A stretch of DNA of 64,000 nt from Methanobrevibacter sp. TLL-48-HuF1 (GCF_023617305.1 NZ_CP081485.1:1354501-1418500); one strand, 5' to 3'. Shown: positions 37,788-47,851, numbered from the stretch's first letter. Made by a program: numbers and translations. Notes: generated from the letters alone by a model not told the origin.

Positions 37788-39110
37788 ATTACCTATTAAT
37801 TCTCCAGGGTCTTGAAGACCAAATACAGCATCTAAAAATGTAGGATAGCTATTAGTTAAGAAGAATAAGTATACAATGTAGAATAATACAATTATAATAG
37901 CTATTATTAATATGATAGTTAATATAATATCTACAATTCCGAAAGGTTCTTTTTCATCTTCATATCTGATGTTATGAATAGGTTTTTTGGATTTTTTAGG
38001 TTGTTCTCTGCGGATGTTTAATTGATCACGTATTTGTCTGTCTAATTCTTGTTCTTCTTCATAACTTCTATGTGGTTGTCTTATTTGAGGTTCTTGTTGG
38101 TAGTAATTTTGTTGTTGTGCATACATTTGGTTTTCATTAGCTTGCGGATTGTATGCTTGTCTTTCCATTTGTTGAGGAACATAAGCAGGTTCTTCAATTA
38201 TTTGCTGATTATATTCTTTTTCTGTTGGTTGTGGTGTTTGTGGAACATATGGTTTTTTAGTTAATGAACCGTATTCTTCTTCATCTTTAGCTAATTGTTC
38301 TTCTAAAGGAACTTCTGTTTCATCAAAGTACAAGTCATCCAAATATCTTTCGTATTTTTCCTCTAAAGCTTGTCTTGCGCTTGTTTCTTCAGGCTCGTAA
38401 GTATGGTCCGGATAAATGTAATCTTGAGGTGCTTGTTGTTGTGGTGCTATTTGTTCTTGCGGATAGTAATCAAATTCGTTTTGAGCACTTTGTGGTTGTT
38501 GTCTTAATGTTTGTTGTTGATTTTCAATAATGTTTTGACCCATACTTTGATCTTGATTTATATTATTAGATGGTTCTAAGTAAGGTGCGCTTTCTTTTCT
38601 AAAGTATGATTCTGGTGTTTCATTAACTTCTTTAGAATAGCTCATTCCTTTTATATTATATGGGGAATCATCTGCAATAGGTTTATTAAATACTTCTTCT
38701 TTAGGATAATAATCTTGTTGCGGTGAAGTATTATAAACAGAAGATTCTTCTTGCAAATCTCCTGCATAAATATTTTCATTACTTTGATCTAAATTACTGC
38801 TTAAATCACTGGCAAAAATAGCTTTTTCTTCTTTTGGAGGCTGGTAAATAGATTCATCATAAACTTGAGGTTCTTCTTTTTTACCAAGCCTTACAGGTTC
38901 TGATTTTTTTTCAACATTTTGGCTAGCTATATTTTGTGTTTCTTTTTGTTCATTAGTTTTATTATTTAATCCAATTCCTACAATTTTTTCCAAACATTCT
39001 TTACAATACATTTTGCCGGCAATTTCTAAACTGCATTCTTCACATACAGATTTTCCACAGATGGCACAAGTATTAACACCTTCTTTGTTTGGATGATAGT
39101 AACATTCCAT
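37776..39110 (-). CDS. Zinc-finger protein with Gln/Glu/Tyr-rich linker and C-terminal membrane helix
   Basis: A 444-residue protein. The N-terminus (residues 1-42) is a B-box-like zinc-binding region: CYYHPNKEGVNTCAICGKSVC, then CSLEIAGKMYCKEC. Residues about 50-375 are low complexity, rich in Gln, Glu, Pro and Tyr, and are predicted to be disordered. A membrane helix (about 394-418) lies near the C-terminus, followed by about 26 residues. The layout suggests a tail-anchored protein with a long cytoplasmic arm and a zinc-binding head. No function can be assigned. Confidence 0.7.
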   Translation of the reverse strand: MECYYHPNKEGVNTCAICGKSVCEECSLEIAGKMYCKECLEKIVGIGLNNKTNEQKETQNIASQNVEKKSEPVRLGKKEEPQVYDESIYQPPKEEKAIFASDLSSNLDQSNENIYAGDLQEESSVYNTSPQQDYYPKEEVFNKPIADDSPYNIKGMSYSKEVNETPESYFRKESAPYLEPSNNINQDQSMGQNIIENQQQTLRQQPQSAQNEFDYYPQEQIAPQQQAPQDYIYPDHTYEPEETSARQALEEKYERYLDDLYFDETEVPLEEQLAKDEEEYGSLTKKPYVPQTPQPTEKEYNQQIIEEPAYVPQQMERQAYNPQANENQMYAQQQNYYQQEPQIRQPHRSYEEEQELDRQIRDQLNIRREQPKKSKKPIHNIRYEDEKEPFGIVDIILTIILIIAIIIVLFYIVYLFFLTNSYPTFLDAVFGLQDPGELIGNLMK

Positions 39111-39262
39111 AAATATACACTCTCTAATTTTGTATTTAATAAATCAAGAAATTATTTATAAAATATATTTATATTTTTTGTTTATATAAAAGTTCCTATT
39201 ATATAGTTAAAATGTTTAATAGGCCATTATAAATTGAGTTTTTAAATAAGTGAATGGTTTTT

Positions 39263-39496
39263 TTATTCTTTTTTTGTTGTTTCAAGAATTTTTTCTACAA
39301 CAATTTCAGATGCTATTAAATCATCAGCTGTTGATAAAAAACTTTCAAGTGAATTATTGTCTAAGTTGTATTCAATTGTGTCATTTTTCAACTTTGAATC
39401 TAAAAATCCAATATTGTCAACTTCTAAAGATTCATAAACAGTTTCAGCAATCTTTGAATTTTTGTATTTAAGTTGCAGTTTTCCTTTTATTTTCAT
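39263..39496 (-). CDS. pcc1: KEOPS complex subunit Pcc1
   Basis: A 77-residue protein with the Pcc1/CTAG pattern: KGKLQLKYKNSKIAETVYESLEVDN, then NSLESFLSTADDLIASEIVVEKIL. Pcc1 is the dimerising subunit of KEOPS, which makes the t6A modification of tRNA. The frame overlaps an antisense open frame at 39250-39471 that has no protein-like composition. A 246-base AT-rich gap separates it from the transporter at 39743. Confidence 0.75.
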   Translation of the reverse strand: MKIKGKLQLKYKNSKIAETVYESLEVDNIGFLDSKLKNDTIEYNLDNNSLESFLSTADDLIASEIVVEKILETTKKE

Positions 39497-39742
39497 CTCT
39501 AAAATTTATGTTTTTTAAACTATTTAATATTTTTAAGTATTTTTTACTTAATCGTAACATTTATCTACTTTGCTATTATAAATAATTATATTTAATTTAT
39601 TAATTTCTATAATTACTGTATTATTTTAATACTTTTTGTTGAATATTATTTAATGTTTAATATTTCTTTTGTAATAGTTTGGATTATATAACGAAATAAA
39701 TTGCTTTTTATTCAACAGTGGTTATATTGGCAGGTGAAATAA

Positions 39743-41287
39743 ATGTTGTCTGAAACATGGTCATTGATTGTTAATCAAAGTGATTTTTTTACTAATTTAA
39801 TGATTCAGCATTTGGAAATTTCTTTAATTTCGGTTATTTTAGCAATAATACTTGGATTGGGTTTGGGTATTTTTATAAGTGAGTATCCGAAAAATAAATG
39901 GATTTTAGCAATTGTTAATCTTATTTATACAATTCCGTCAATAGCATTATTCGGATTTTTAATTCCAGTTTCAGGAGTAGGTAATACCAGTGCAGTTATA
40001 GCTTTAACTATTTATGGATTATTGCCTATGGTTAGAAATACATATACTGGGATTCGAACTATTGATGGTAAGATTATTGAAGCTGCAAAAGGAATGGGCA
40101 GTACTGATCTTCAAATCTTATTAAAAATTAAATTGCCATTGGCTTTGCCACATATTATGTCTGCAATTCGTAACATGTCTGTTATGACAATTGCTTTAGC
40201 AGGTATTGCATCATTTATTGGTGCCGGAGGTTTGGGGGTAGCTATTTACAGAGGTATCACTACAAATAACATGCCTTTGATTGTTGCAGGAAGTGTACTG
40301 ATTTCTGTTTTAGCAATAGGTATTGATTTGATATTGGGATACTTTGAAAAAATATCTGCACCTGGTGCAAAAAGACCTAAATTCTTCAAATATTTCAAAA
40401 ATAAAAAAGTGCTTGCTTGCATAGTTATTATTTGCATTCTTCTTGGAGGATATATTGCACATGAGGAAAATCCTGCAAACACAATTCATATTGCAAGTAA
40501 GGCATATACTGAAGAATACATTACTGGAGAGCTTTTAAAACAAGTTATTGAAGCACACACGGATTTAAATGTAGAACTTACTTCTGGAGTAGCTGGAGGA
40601 TCAGGTACAATTCATAGTGGTATGGAATCAGGGGATTTTGATTTATATCCTGAATATACTGGAGTAGCTTGGTTAAGTATTTTACATAAAAACAGCACAT
40701 ATAATGAAACTCAATTTAATGAGTTGAATTCATATTATGAAGATAATTATAATATGACGTGGTATAATAAGTACGGTTTTGAAGATACTTATGGAATAGG
40801 AGTTACAAAAGAAGTTGCAGATAAATATAACTTAACAACTTACTCTGATTTGGCTAAAGTTTCTAATCAATTATCTTTCGGAGCGGAATCTGATTTTTAT
40901 GCACGTGAAGACGGTTATGATGCAATCTGTGATGCTTATGGGTTGAACTTTAAAGATACAATGGATTTGGATGTAAGTCTTAAATATGATGCAGTTAAAC
41001 AGGGTCAGGTTGATGTAATTGACATTTATACAACTGACGGGCGTTTGGAAAACTCCAATATTGTAGTTTTGGAAGATGATAAGAATTTCTATCCTTCATA
41101 CTATGGAGGAACAGTAATAAATCAACAAACTTTAATAGATCATCCGGAAGTAGCTGATGCACTTGATTATTTAACTGGTAATGTTTCAACAGAGGACATG
41201 AAACATATGAATTATGAAGTTGATGTTGAAGGAAAAGACCCTTCAGATGTAGCTCATGACTTTTTAGTAAGTAAACATTTGATATGA
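39743..41287 (+). CDS. OpuC-type osmolyte ABC transporter, permease fused to substrate-binding domain
   Basis: A 514-residue fusion. Residues about 1-215 form the permease with several hydrophobic helices and the coupling-loop pattern EAAKGMGSTDLQILLKIKLPLALP. After a further helix (about 225-243) comes an OpuAC/OsmF-type binding domain (ASKAYTEEYITGELLKQVIE onward, about 250-514) outside the membrane. Substrates in this family are glycine betaine, choline or related compounds; which one is used here is unknown. The ATPase gene follows 9 bases downstream. Confidence 0.88.
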   Translation: MLSETWSLIVNQSDFFTNLMIQHLEISLISVILAIILGLGLGIFISEYPKNKWILAIVNLIYTIPSIALFGFLIPVSGVGNTSAVIALTIYGLLPMVRNTYTGIRTIDGKIIEAAKGMGSTDLQILLKIKLPLALPHIMSAIRNMSVMTIALAGIASFIGAGGLGVAIYRGITTNNMPLIVAGSVLISVLAIGIDLILGYFEKISAPGAKRPKFFKYFKNKKVLACIVIICILLGGYIAHEENPANTIHIASKAYTEEYITGELLKQVIEAHTDLNVELTSGVAGGSGTIHSGMESGDFDLYPEYTGVAWLSILHKNSTYNETQFNELNSYYEDNYNMTWYNKYGFEDTYGIGVTKEVADKYNLTTYSDLAKVSNQLSFGAESDFYAREDGYDAICDAYGLNFKDTMDLDVSLKYDAVKQGQVDVIDIYTTDGRLENSNIVVLEDDKNFYPSYYGGTVINQQTLIDHPEVADALDYLTGNVSTEDMKHMNYEVDVEGKDPSDVAHDFLVSKHLI

Positions 41288-41296
41288 GGTGATTAT

Positions 41297-42046
41297 ATGA
41301 GTTCAATCATTGAATTTAAAAATATAGGTAAACATTATCGCGATAGTGATTTTTCAATAGACAATTTCAATTTAAATGTTGAAAAAGGGGATTTTGTTAC
41401 AATGATTGGTAGTTCAGGATGTGGAAAGACTACAGTTTTAAAAATGATTAATGGATTAATCACCCCTGATGAAGGCAGTATCATTGTAAATGGAATGGAT
41501 GTTTCTAAATCAGACCGTGTTAAGTTAAGGAGAAAAATTGGATATGCAATTCAGGGAACAATGCTGTTTCCCCATTTAAATGTTAAGGAAAACATTGCTT
41601 ATGTTCCTAATTTGATTCATGAAAAAGATAGTGAAAAAATCGACGAAGCCATTTATAAATGGTTGAATATTGTTGGACTGGATTCATCTATTTTAAACAG
41701 ATATCCTCATGAACTCTCTGGAGGTCAGCAGCAAAGAGTAGGTATTGCAAGAGCACTTGCAGCATCACCAGCTATTTTATTGATGGATGAGCCATTTAGT
41801 GCTGTTGATGAGATAACAAGAACACAATTACAAAAGGAAATGAAAGAAATCCATGAAAAAACCAAAATTACAGTAATGTTTGTTACTCATGATATTCGGG
41901 AAGCATTATATTTGGCAGATAAAGTGTTGGTTATGCAGGATGGAATTATTCATCAGTTTGATACTCCAGATGAGGTGTTAAATCATCCTGCAACTCCTTT
42001 TGTTGAAAAATTATTGGAAAGAACAAAATTTATTTTAAATAAATAA
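41297..42046 (+). CDS. OpuC-type osmolyte ABC transporter, ATPase
   Basis: A 249-residue ABC ATPase with Walker A GSSGCGKT (about 36-43), signature LSGGQQQR (near 138) and Walker B LLMDEPFSAVD. It matches the OpuCA/ProV family but lacks the C-terminal CBS domains that sense ionic strength in bacterial members. Together with the fusion protein at 39743 it makes a two-gene transporter. Confidence 0.9.
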   Translation: MSSIIEFKNIGKHYRDSDFSIDNFNLNVEKGDFVTMIGSSGCGKTTVLKMINGLITPDEGSIIVNGMDVSKSDRVKLRRKIGYAIQGTMLFPHLNVKENIAYVPNLIHEKDSEKIDEAIYKWLNIVGLDSSILNRYPHELSGGQQQRVGIARALAASPAILLMDEPFSAVDEITRTQLQKEMKEIHEKTKITVMFVTHDIREALYLADKVLVMQDGIIHQFDTPDEVLNHPATPFVEKLLERTKFILNK

Positions 42047-42136
42047 TTTTTCTAATTTTTCAAATAGGATAACATTTATTAATAACTAAGTTTAAATATT
42101 TAAGTATTCTATATATTTATTATATATAATTTTTAC

Positions 42137-42181
42137 ATAGCTATTTAGAGATACACTATAAATTTTATTATAGATAGCTAT
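42137..42181 (+). promoter_or_regulatory. Repeated ATAGCTAT palindromes in the L10e leader
   Basis: The eight-base palindrome ATAGCTAT occurs at 42137-42144 and 42174-42181, the second followed by TTTTTT. They lie 53-97 bases before the L10e start. They can pair with each other as a hairpin ending in a T-run. An attenuator-like element is possible but not shown. Confidence 0.3.
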
Positions 42182-42233
42182 TTTTTAATCAAACATATTT
42201 TCAGATGTTTGTATTATTTTCGGAGGAATTATA

Positions 42234-42716
42234 ATGGTTCGTGCTTATACAAGAAGAGATTATATTAGAAAAACCCCAAATTCAAGAATTGTTCAATATG
42301 ATATGGGTAATTTAACTGACGAGTTTCCAGTTTCAGTAAGTTTAGCTGTAAAAAAACCTGCTCAAATTAGACACAACTCTTTAGAAGCAGCAAGGATTGC
42401 TTCTAACAGACTTATGCAAAGAAAAGCCGGAAGATTAGGTTACCACTTAAAATTAAGAACTTACCCTCACCAAATTGTAAGGGAAAATCCTATGGCTACT
42501 GGTGCAGGAGCAGATAGGGTTCAAAGTGGTATGAGAAATGCATTTGGTAAACCAATCAGTGTTGAAGCTATTGTTAAAGCGGGTCAAAGAATTATTACTA
42601 TTGACACCAACAAGAAAAACTTTGAAGATGCTAAATTAGCATTAAAAAGAGCAGGAATGAAATTGCCAGTTTCCTGCAGAATTGTTGTTGACAAAGGCGA
42701 AGAATTAGTTTTATAA
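42234..42716 (+). CDS. rpl10e: Ribosomal protein L10e (uL16)
   Basis: A 160-residue protein starting [20 protein letters not shown], with the archaeal/eukaryal L10e motif [22 protein letters not shown] (about 62-83, shown here in part). It binds near the tRNA passage region of the large subunit. A CGGAGGA site lies before the ATG. It is a single-gene unit here. Confidence 0.96.
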   Translation: MVRAYTRRDYIRKTPNSRIVQYDMGNLTDEFPVSVSLAVKKPAQIRHNSLEAARIASNRLMQRKAGRLGYHLKLRTYPHQIVRENPMATGAGADRVQSGMRNAFGKPISVEAIVKAGQRIITIDTNKKNFEDAKLALKRAGMKLPVSCRIVVDKGEELVL

Positions 42717-42906
42717 ATTTAACTAATTTTTACTTACTCTTTTTTTTAATTTTTTTCAATCATTTTTTTACAGTTTCTTTTGATTAAATATTTAAGTGTT
42801 GAAATTTATACATTAAATATAATATTGGATATGTTTTTTATTTATTGAGAACATATTGTCAATGTATTGATATTAATTCATTTTAAAACCAAAGAGGTTA
42901 TAATTC

Positions 42907-45186
42907 ATGTATGTTGTAAAATTTGAGGATTTAGGCAAATCTGATATTGGAATTGCAGGGGGAAAAGGAGCTAACTTGGGAGAATTGACTCAAGCAGGTA
43001 TTCCTGTTCCACCTGGTTTTGTAGTAACTGCCGAAACTTATGGAAAATTCATGGAAGATGCTGGAATTAACGGTAAAGTATTGGATATTCTTGCTAAAAC
43101 AGATATAAACAATACTAAAGAACTTCAAGCTGCTGCTGAAGAGATTAAATCTATTATCATTGAAACTCCGGTTCCAGAAGACATGTCTACTTTAATTATT
43201 GAAGCTTATAATCAACTTTGTCAGAGAGTTGGTGAAGAAGATACTGATGTAGCTATTCGTTCTTCAGCTACTGCAGAAGATTTACCTGATGCTTCATTTG
43301 CAGGTCAGCAAGATACTTTTTTACATGTTTCTGGTAGTGAGGATGTAATTGATTACATAAGGAAATGTTGGGCATCTTTATTTGAAGCAAGAGCTATTTT
43401 TTACAGGGAAGAAAACGGTTTTGATCACTCAAAAGTGTACATTGCTGTTGTTGTTCAAAAAATGGCTATTGCAGATAAGGCAGGCGTAATGTTTACTGTA
43501 AACCCATCTACCGGTGAAGAAATAGCTTTAATTGAAGGATCATGGGGTCTTGGTGAAGCTGTTGTATCCGGCGATGTAACTCCTGATAATTATGTTGTAG
43601 ACAAAAGCAATGACGAAGTTATTGGTGTTACTATAAGTGATAAAAAATTAATGTATGTAAAAGACGAAGACGGAACTAGTGTAAGGGTAGATGTTCCAGA
43701 GGATAAAAGAAACGAAAGAGTTTTATCTGATGAAGAGCTTGTTGAGTTAACTGAAATGGGTAAAAGGATTCAGGCTCATTATGGTGAACCAATGGATACT
43801 GAATGGGCTTTTGAAAAAGGTAATTTATTCTTATTACAGGCAAGACCAATTACTACTTTAGGTGATGACAATGGTGCAGCTAGTGAAGATTCTGCTGTTG
43901 GTGATAAAAATGTCATTGTTAAAGGTCTTGGAGCAAGTCCAGGTACAGCTTCCGGTAAAGTCAAAATCATTTTAGACATTGATGAACTGGATAAAATTAA
44001 AGACGGCGACATTATGGTTACAACTATGACCACTCCTGATATGGTTCCGGCTATGAGAAGAGCTAGCGGAATTATTACTGATGAAGGTGGAGTAACCTGC
44101 CATGCATCTATTATTTCCCGTGAACTTGGAATTCCTTGTGTTGTAGGAACAGGTTCAGCTACAACTACTTTAGAAGAAAATGTTGGAGTTACTTTAGATG
44201 GTAAAAAAGGTTTAGTTTATGAAGGAATCCATGAAAGTAAAGAAGAAGCAGCTCCAACAGCAGCTAATGTTGAAGCAGCTCCAATTATAACGGTTACTGA
44301 AGTAAAAGCTAATGTAAGTATGCCTGAAGCAGCTCAAAGAGCAGCAGCTACTGGTGCAGATGGTGTAGGATTACTTAGAACTGAACATTTAATGTTAACT
44401 GCAGGTATTCATCCTGGAAAATTCATTGCTGATGGAAGGGAAAATGAATTAATTGACACTATTGCAGAAAATGTAATGGTTGTAGCAGATGCATTTTATC
44501 CAAAACCAGTATGGTACAGAACTTTAGATGCACCAACTGATGAATTCATCACTTTAAAAGGTGGAGAAAACGAACCTGAAGAACACAATCCGATGTTAGG
44601 TTGGAGGGGAATCAGAAGGGAACTTGACCAACCTGAAATTCTTAAATGCGAATTCAAAGCTATTAAAAAACTTTATGATAAAGGTTATACTAATTTAGGA
44701 ATTATGATTCCATTATCACAAAGTCCTGCTGAACTTAAACAGGCAAAAGAACTTTGTGCTAGTGTAGGTTTAATCCCTCATAAAGACATTGACTTTGGTA
44801 TGATGGTGGAAATACCTGCAGCAGCTTTAACTATTGAAGATTACCTTGAAATTGGTGTTGATTTCGTAAGTTTAGGAACTAATGATTTAACACAATATAC
44901 TCTTGCAGTAGACCGAAACAATGAATTTGTTGCAAAACATTATACTGAAGAACACCCTGCTGTAATGAAATTAATTGAAAGAACAATTAAAAAATGTGTT
45001 GAAGCGGGTGTTACTTGCAGTATCTGTGGTCAGGCAGGCAGTGTACCTCATATTGTTGAAAAACTTGTAGGATATGGAATTACCAGTGTATCCTCAAATG
45101 CAGATGCTGTAGCTGAAGTTAGAAAAACTGTAGCTAGGGCTGAGAAAAAAATTATTCTTGATGCTGCCCGTAAATCTCAAGAATAA
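42907..45186 (+). CDS. ppsA: Phosphoenolpyruvate synthase
   Basis: A 759-residue enzyme making PEP from pyruvate with ATP (AMP and phosphate released). The ATP-binding domain fills about 1-320 (start MYVVKFEDLGKSDIGIAGGK), the swivelling domain holds the catalytic His in GGVTCHASIISRELGIP (near 399), and the PEP/pyruvate domain carries GTNDLTQYTLAVDRN and CSICGQAG. In methanogens it takes the pyruvate formed from acetyl-CoA into gluconeogenesis. A T-rich terminator follows. Confidence 0.96.
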   Translation: MYVVKFEDLGKSDIGIAGGKGANLGELTQAGIPVPPGFVVTAETYGKFMEDAGINGKVLDILAKTDINNTKELQAAAEEIKSIIIETPVPEDMSTLIIEAYNQLCQRVGEEDTDVAIRSSATAEDLPDASFAGQQDTFLHVSGSEDVIDYIRKCWASLFEARAIFYREENGFDHSKVYIAVVVQKMAIADKAGVMFTVNPSTGEEIALIEGSWGLGEAVVSGDVTPDNYVVDKSNDEVIGVTISDKKLMYVKDEDGTSVRVDVPEDKRNERVLSDEELVELTEMGKRIQAHYGEPMDTEWAFEKGNLFLLQARPITTLGDDNGAASEDSAVGDKNVIVKGLGASPGTASGKVKIILDIDELDKIKDGDIMVTTMTTPDMVPAMRRASGIITDEGGVTCHASIISRELGIPCVVGTGSATTTLEENVGVTLDGKKGLVYEGIHESKEEAAPTAANVEAAPIITVTEVKANVSMPEAAQRAAATGADGVGLLRTEHLMLTAGIHPGKFIADGRENELIDTIAENVMVVADAFYPKPVWYRTLDAPTDEFITLKGGENEPEEHNPMLGWRGIRRELDQPEILKCEFKAIKKLYDKGYTNLGIMIPLSQSPAELKQAKELCASVGLIPHKDIDFGMMVEIPAAALTIEDYLEIGVDFVSLGTNDLTQYTLAVDRNNEFVAKHYTEEHPAVMKLIERTIKKCVEAGVTCSICGQAGSVPHIVEKLVGYGITSVSSNADAVAEVRKTVARAEKKIILDAARKSQE

Positions 45187-45239
45187 ATTTTATTTCTTTT
45201 TTTATTTTTTTTTAAAATATCACCTTATAAGGTTGTACT

Positions 45240-46397
45240 ATGGAAGATAAACCAATATCCAAAAAAGACATACTTGAAGGATTGGATGAAATTCAATCAA
45301 AAGACCATAAATATAGTGACGGTAGAATATTAGGTTCTATGTGCACAGAAGCACATCCATTTGCTAAAGAAGTTTATTGTAAATTTTTAGACTCTAATTT
45401 GGGAGATCCGGGTCTTTTCAAAGGAACAAAATACATTGAAGATGAAGTTATAAACTCTATTGGTGAATTGTTGTCGATTAGTAAACCTTATGGTAATATT
45501 GTAACTGGTGGAACTGAAGCTAATATAATGGCTATGAGAGCAGCAAGAAATCATGCTAGAAAATATAAAGGAATTAAAAATGGAGAAATTATAATTCCGG
45601 ATTCTGCTCATTTTTCATTTAAAAAAGCTGCCGATATGATGAATTTAAAAATTATTGAAGCTAAATTAGATGAAAACTACAAGATAGATGTTGAATCAGT
45701 TAAGGAAAATATTTCTGATAAAACTGTAGCTATTGTAGCTATTGCAGGAACAACCGAATTAGGTTTGGTTGATCCTATTGAGGAATTGTCTAAAATAGCT
45801 TATGAAAATAATATTTATTTCCATGTTGATGCTGCATTTGGAGGTTTTTCAATACCTTTTTTAAAAAAAATAGGTTATGAATTTCCGCCTTTTGATTTTT
45901 CATTACCTGGGGTCTGTTCTATTACTGTTGATCCTCATAAAATGGGTTTAGCACCAATTCCTGCAGGCGGAATTTTATTTAGAAAAAAAGAGTATTTGGA
46001 AGTAATGGCTGTTGATTCCCCATATCTGACTGTTAAAACACAATCAACAATTGTCGGAACTCGTTCTGGAGCAGCTTCTGCAGCTACTTATGCTATTATG
46101 AAATATCTTGGAAATGAAGGCTATGAAAAACTGGCCGGAAACCTGATGGATAATACTCATTATTTTAAAGAAGGATTGGAAAAGATAGGTTATGATGTTG
46201 TTGTAGAACCTGAATTAAATATTGTAGCATTTAACCATCCGAATATGGAAGCGCATGATTTGGCAGATAAATTGGAAAATTTAGGATGGAGAGTTTCAGT
46301 AGCTAAATGTCCTGTAGCTATTCGTGTGGTTTTAATGAATCATATTACTAAGCAGCATTTAACTGATTTATTAAATGATTTGGCAGAAATTTATTAA
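45240..46397 (+). CDS. mfnA: Tyrosine/aspartate decarboxylase
   Basis: A 385-residue group II PLP decarboxylase of the MfnA family. The PLP lysine lies in [16 protein letters not shown] (near residue 235). MfnA decarboxylates tyrosine to tyramine for methanofuran, and in some archaea aspartate to beta-alanine for CoA; sequence alone does not separate these. It starts 53 bases after ppsA. Confidence 0.9.
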   Translation: MEDKPISKKDILEGLDEIQSKDHKYSDGRILGSMCTEAHPFAKEVYCKFLDSNLGDPGLFKGTKYIEDEVINSIGELLSISKPYGNIVTGGTEANIMAMRAARNHARKYKGIKNGEIIIPDSAHFSFKKAADMMNLKIIEAKLDENYKIDVESVKENISDKTVAIVAIAGTTELGLVDPIEELSKIAYENNIYFHVDAAFGGFSIPFLKKIGYEFPPFDFSLPGVCSITVDPHKMGLAPIPAGGILFRKKEYLEVMAVDSPYLTVKTQSTIVGTRSGAASAATYAIMKYLGNEGYEKLAGNLMDNTHYFKEGLEKIGYDVVVEPELNIVAFNHPNMEAHDLADKLENLGWRVSVAKCPVAIRVVLMNHITKQHLTDLLNDLAEIY

Positions 46398-46430
46398 TTA
46401 TTTTATTTTCACTCTTTTTTTACAATTCAA

Positions 46431-46466
46431 TTAACTATAAATATATATTATGCATAATTAGTTAAC
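46431..46466 (+). promoter_or_regulatory. Promoter of the bile salt hydrolase gene with nested palindromes
   Basis: CTATAAATATATATTA (46435-46450) holds the TATA box. The palindrome TTATGCATAA lies at 46448-46457. The outer repeats TTAACTA (46431-46437) and TAGTTAA (46459-46465) are complementary and bracket the box. GGAGG at 46470-46474 precedes the ATG at 46485. These are candidate operator sites. Confidence 0.4.
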
Positions 46467-46484
46467 AACGGAGGTTTGTTAATT

Positions 46485-47435
46485 ATGTGTACTGCTGCAA
46501 ATTATTTAACAAAATGCCATTATTTTGGCCGTAATTTTGACTATGAAATTTCATATAATGAAAGAGTAACTATAACTCCAAGAAACTATCCTTTAATATT
46601 TCGGGATACTGAAGACATTGAAAATCATTATGGGATTATTGGCATAGCTGCAGGTATTGATGAATATCCTTTGTATTATGATGCATGTAATGAGAAAGGA
46701 TTAGCTATGGGTGGATTAAACTTTCCAGATTATTGTGACTACAAGCCATTAAATGAGTCTAAAGTTAACATAGCTTCTTTTGAAATTATTCCATATATAT
46801 TATCCCAATCAAAAACAATAAATGATGCCAAAAGATTATTGGTTGATTTAAATATTTCAAATGAGAAATTTTCAACTCAATTGCCTCCATCTCCACTTCA
46901 TTGGATTATTTCAGATAGAAATGCTTCAATTGTTGTAGAGGTTGTAAAGGAAGGATTGAATGTTTATGATAATCCTGTAGGGGTTTTAACAAACAATCCT
47001 CCTTTTGATAAACAGCTGTTTAATTTAAATAATTATATGGCATTATCCAATAAGGCACCTGAAAATACATTTGGAGGAAATTTGGATTTGGCTATTTATA
47101 GTAGGGGAATGGGTTCAATTGGTCTTCCGGGTGATGTTTCTTCACAGTCCCGTTTTGTAAAAGCTTCTTTTGTTAAGGAGAATTCTGTTTCAGGAGACTC
47201 TGAAAAAGAAAGTGTGTCTCAGTTTTTCCATATCCTTGCATCTGTAGAACAGCAGAAAGGATGCACATTGGTGGAAGAACCTGATAAATTTGAATATACT
47301 ATTTATTCAGATTGTTATAATACAGATAAAGGAATATTGTATTATAAAACATATGATGGTCCTCAGACATCTGTTAATATGTATGATGAGAATTTAGAAA
47401 CTGATCAATTGATTAATTTTGAGTTAATTGATTAA
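46485..47435 (+). CDS. bsh: Bile salt hydrolase (choloylglycine hydrolase)
   Basis: A 316-residue Ntn-hydrolase. The ATG at 46485 gives MCTAANY, placing the nucleophile Cys2 directly after the start, as the family requires; an ATG at 46476 would bury it. Arg16 and Asp19 in FGRNFDY correspond to the BSH substrate-binding residues, and VLTNNPPF near residue 170 supplies the conserved Asn. It releases glycine or taurine from conjugated bile salts in the gut. Gut methanogens are known to carry this enzyme, probably gained from gut bacteria. It could also be the related penicillin V acylase, though the residues favour BSH. Confidence 0.9.
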   Translation: MCTAANYLTKCHYFGRNFDYEISYNERVTITPRNYPLIFRDTEDIENHYGIIGIAAGIDEYPLYYDACNEKGLAMGGLNFPDYCDYKPLNESKVNIASFEIIPYILSQSKTINDAKRLLVDLNISNEKFSTQLPPSPLHWIISDRNASIVVEVVKEGLNVYDNPVGVLTNNPPFDKQLFNLNNYMALSNKAPENTFGGNLDLAIYSRGMGSIGLPGDVSSQSRFVKASFVKENSVSGDSEKESVSQFFHILASVEQQKGCTLVEEPDKFEYTIYSDCYNTDKGILYYKTYDGPQTSVNMYDENLETDQLINFELID

Positions 47436-47450
47436 AAAAAATAGTTTGTG

Positions 47451-47470
47451 GGTGTTGTAGATACAACACC
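47451..47470 (-). terminator. Terminator hairpin between bsh and mptD
   Basis: GGTGTTGT and ACAACACC form eight perfect pairs around AGAT. On the left side lies a run of eight A (47434-47441 region), which reads as T on the minus strand after the hairpin, so it mainly ends the mptD transcript. Confidence 0.65.
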
Positions 47471-47479
47471 TGCAATAAT

Positions 47480-47848
47480 TTAATGGATGTCCTCTACATA
47501 CATTAAAGGATAATTCAACTCCTCAATAAACTCTATTCTTATTGTAGCCTGTACATCCTTTACTTTTGTATATATTTTAACATCAAGCATATCTCCAGTT
47601 AAAGAGGTGTAGTCAAAATCGCTCATTGATTCTTCCAGTTTGTCAAATCTAATTTTAACATCAACATCTTCAATAGCTGGCTGTAATTTTAATGATTCTT
47701 CCATACTTGTTTCTAAACTTTTTTTAGAACTTTTATTTACAGGAGTTCCAACAAATTGGTGAAATAATGCTCCCATACTTATTGCACCTTCAAATATTGC
47801 TCTTTCTCTTGAGGTTATATTTGAAAAGTATTTTTCATCAACATCCAT
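47480..47848 (-). CDS. mptD: Archaeal dihydroneopterin aldolase MptD
   Basis: A 122-residue protein starting MDVDEKYFSNITSRERAIFE with HQFVGTPV (near 31) and LQPAIEDVDVKIRFDKLEE, the pattern of the archaeal MptD family. MptD cleaves 7,8-dihydroneopterin to 6-hydroxymethyldihydropterin in methanopterin synthesis. It is the last gene of a minus-strand run that starts upstream with the sortase, 3 bases away. Confidence 0.82.
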   Translation of the reverse strand: MDVDEKYFSNITSRERAIFEGAISMGALFHQFVGTPVNKSSKKSLETSMEESLKLQPAIEDVDVKIRFDKLEESMSDFDYTSLTGDMLDVKIYTKVKDVQATIRIEFIEELNYPLMYVEDIH

Positions 47849-47851
47849 CTT

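Noticed and set aside
39250-39471. Plus-strand open frame overlapping pcc1
   Set aside because: The minus-strand frame matches Pcc1, while this one is Phe/Gln/Leu-rich without motif and is explained as a shadow.
40020-40070. tRNA-like GGGATTCGAACTAT string
   Set aside because: It lies within the transporter coding frame, and no cloverleaf can be drawn around it. No other tRNA-like T-loop was seen in gene-free regions.
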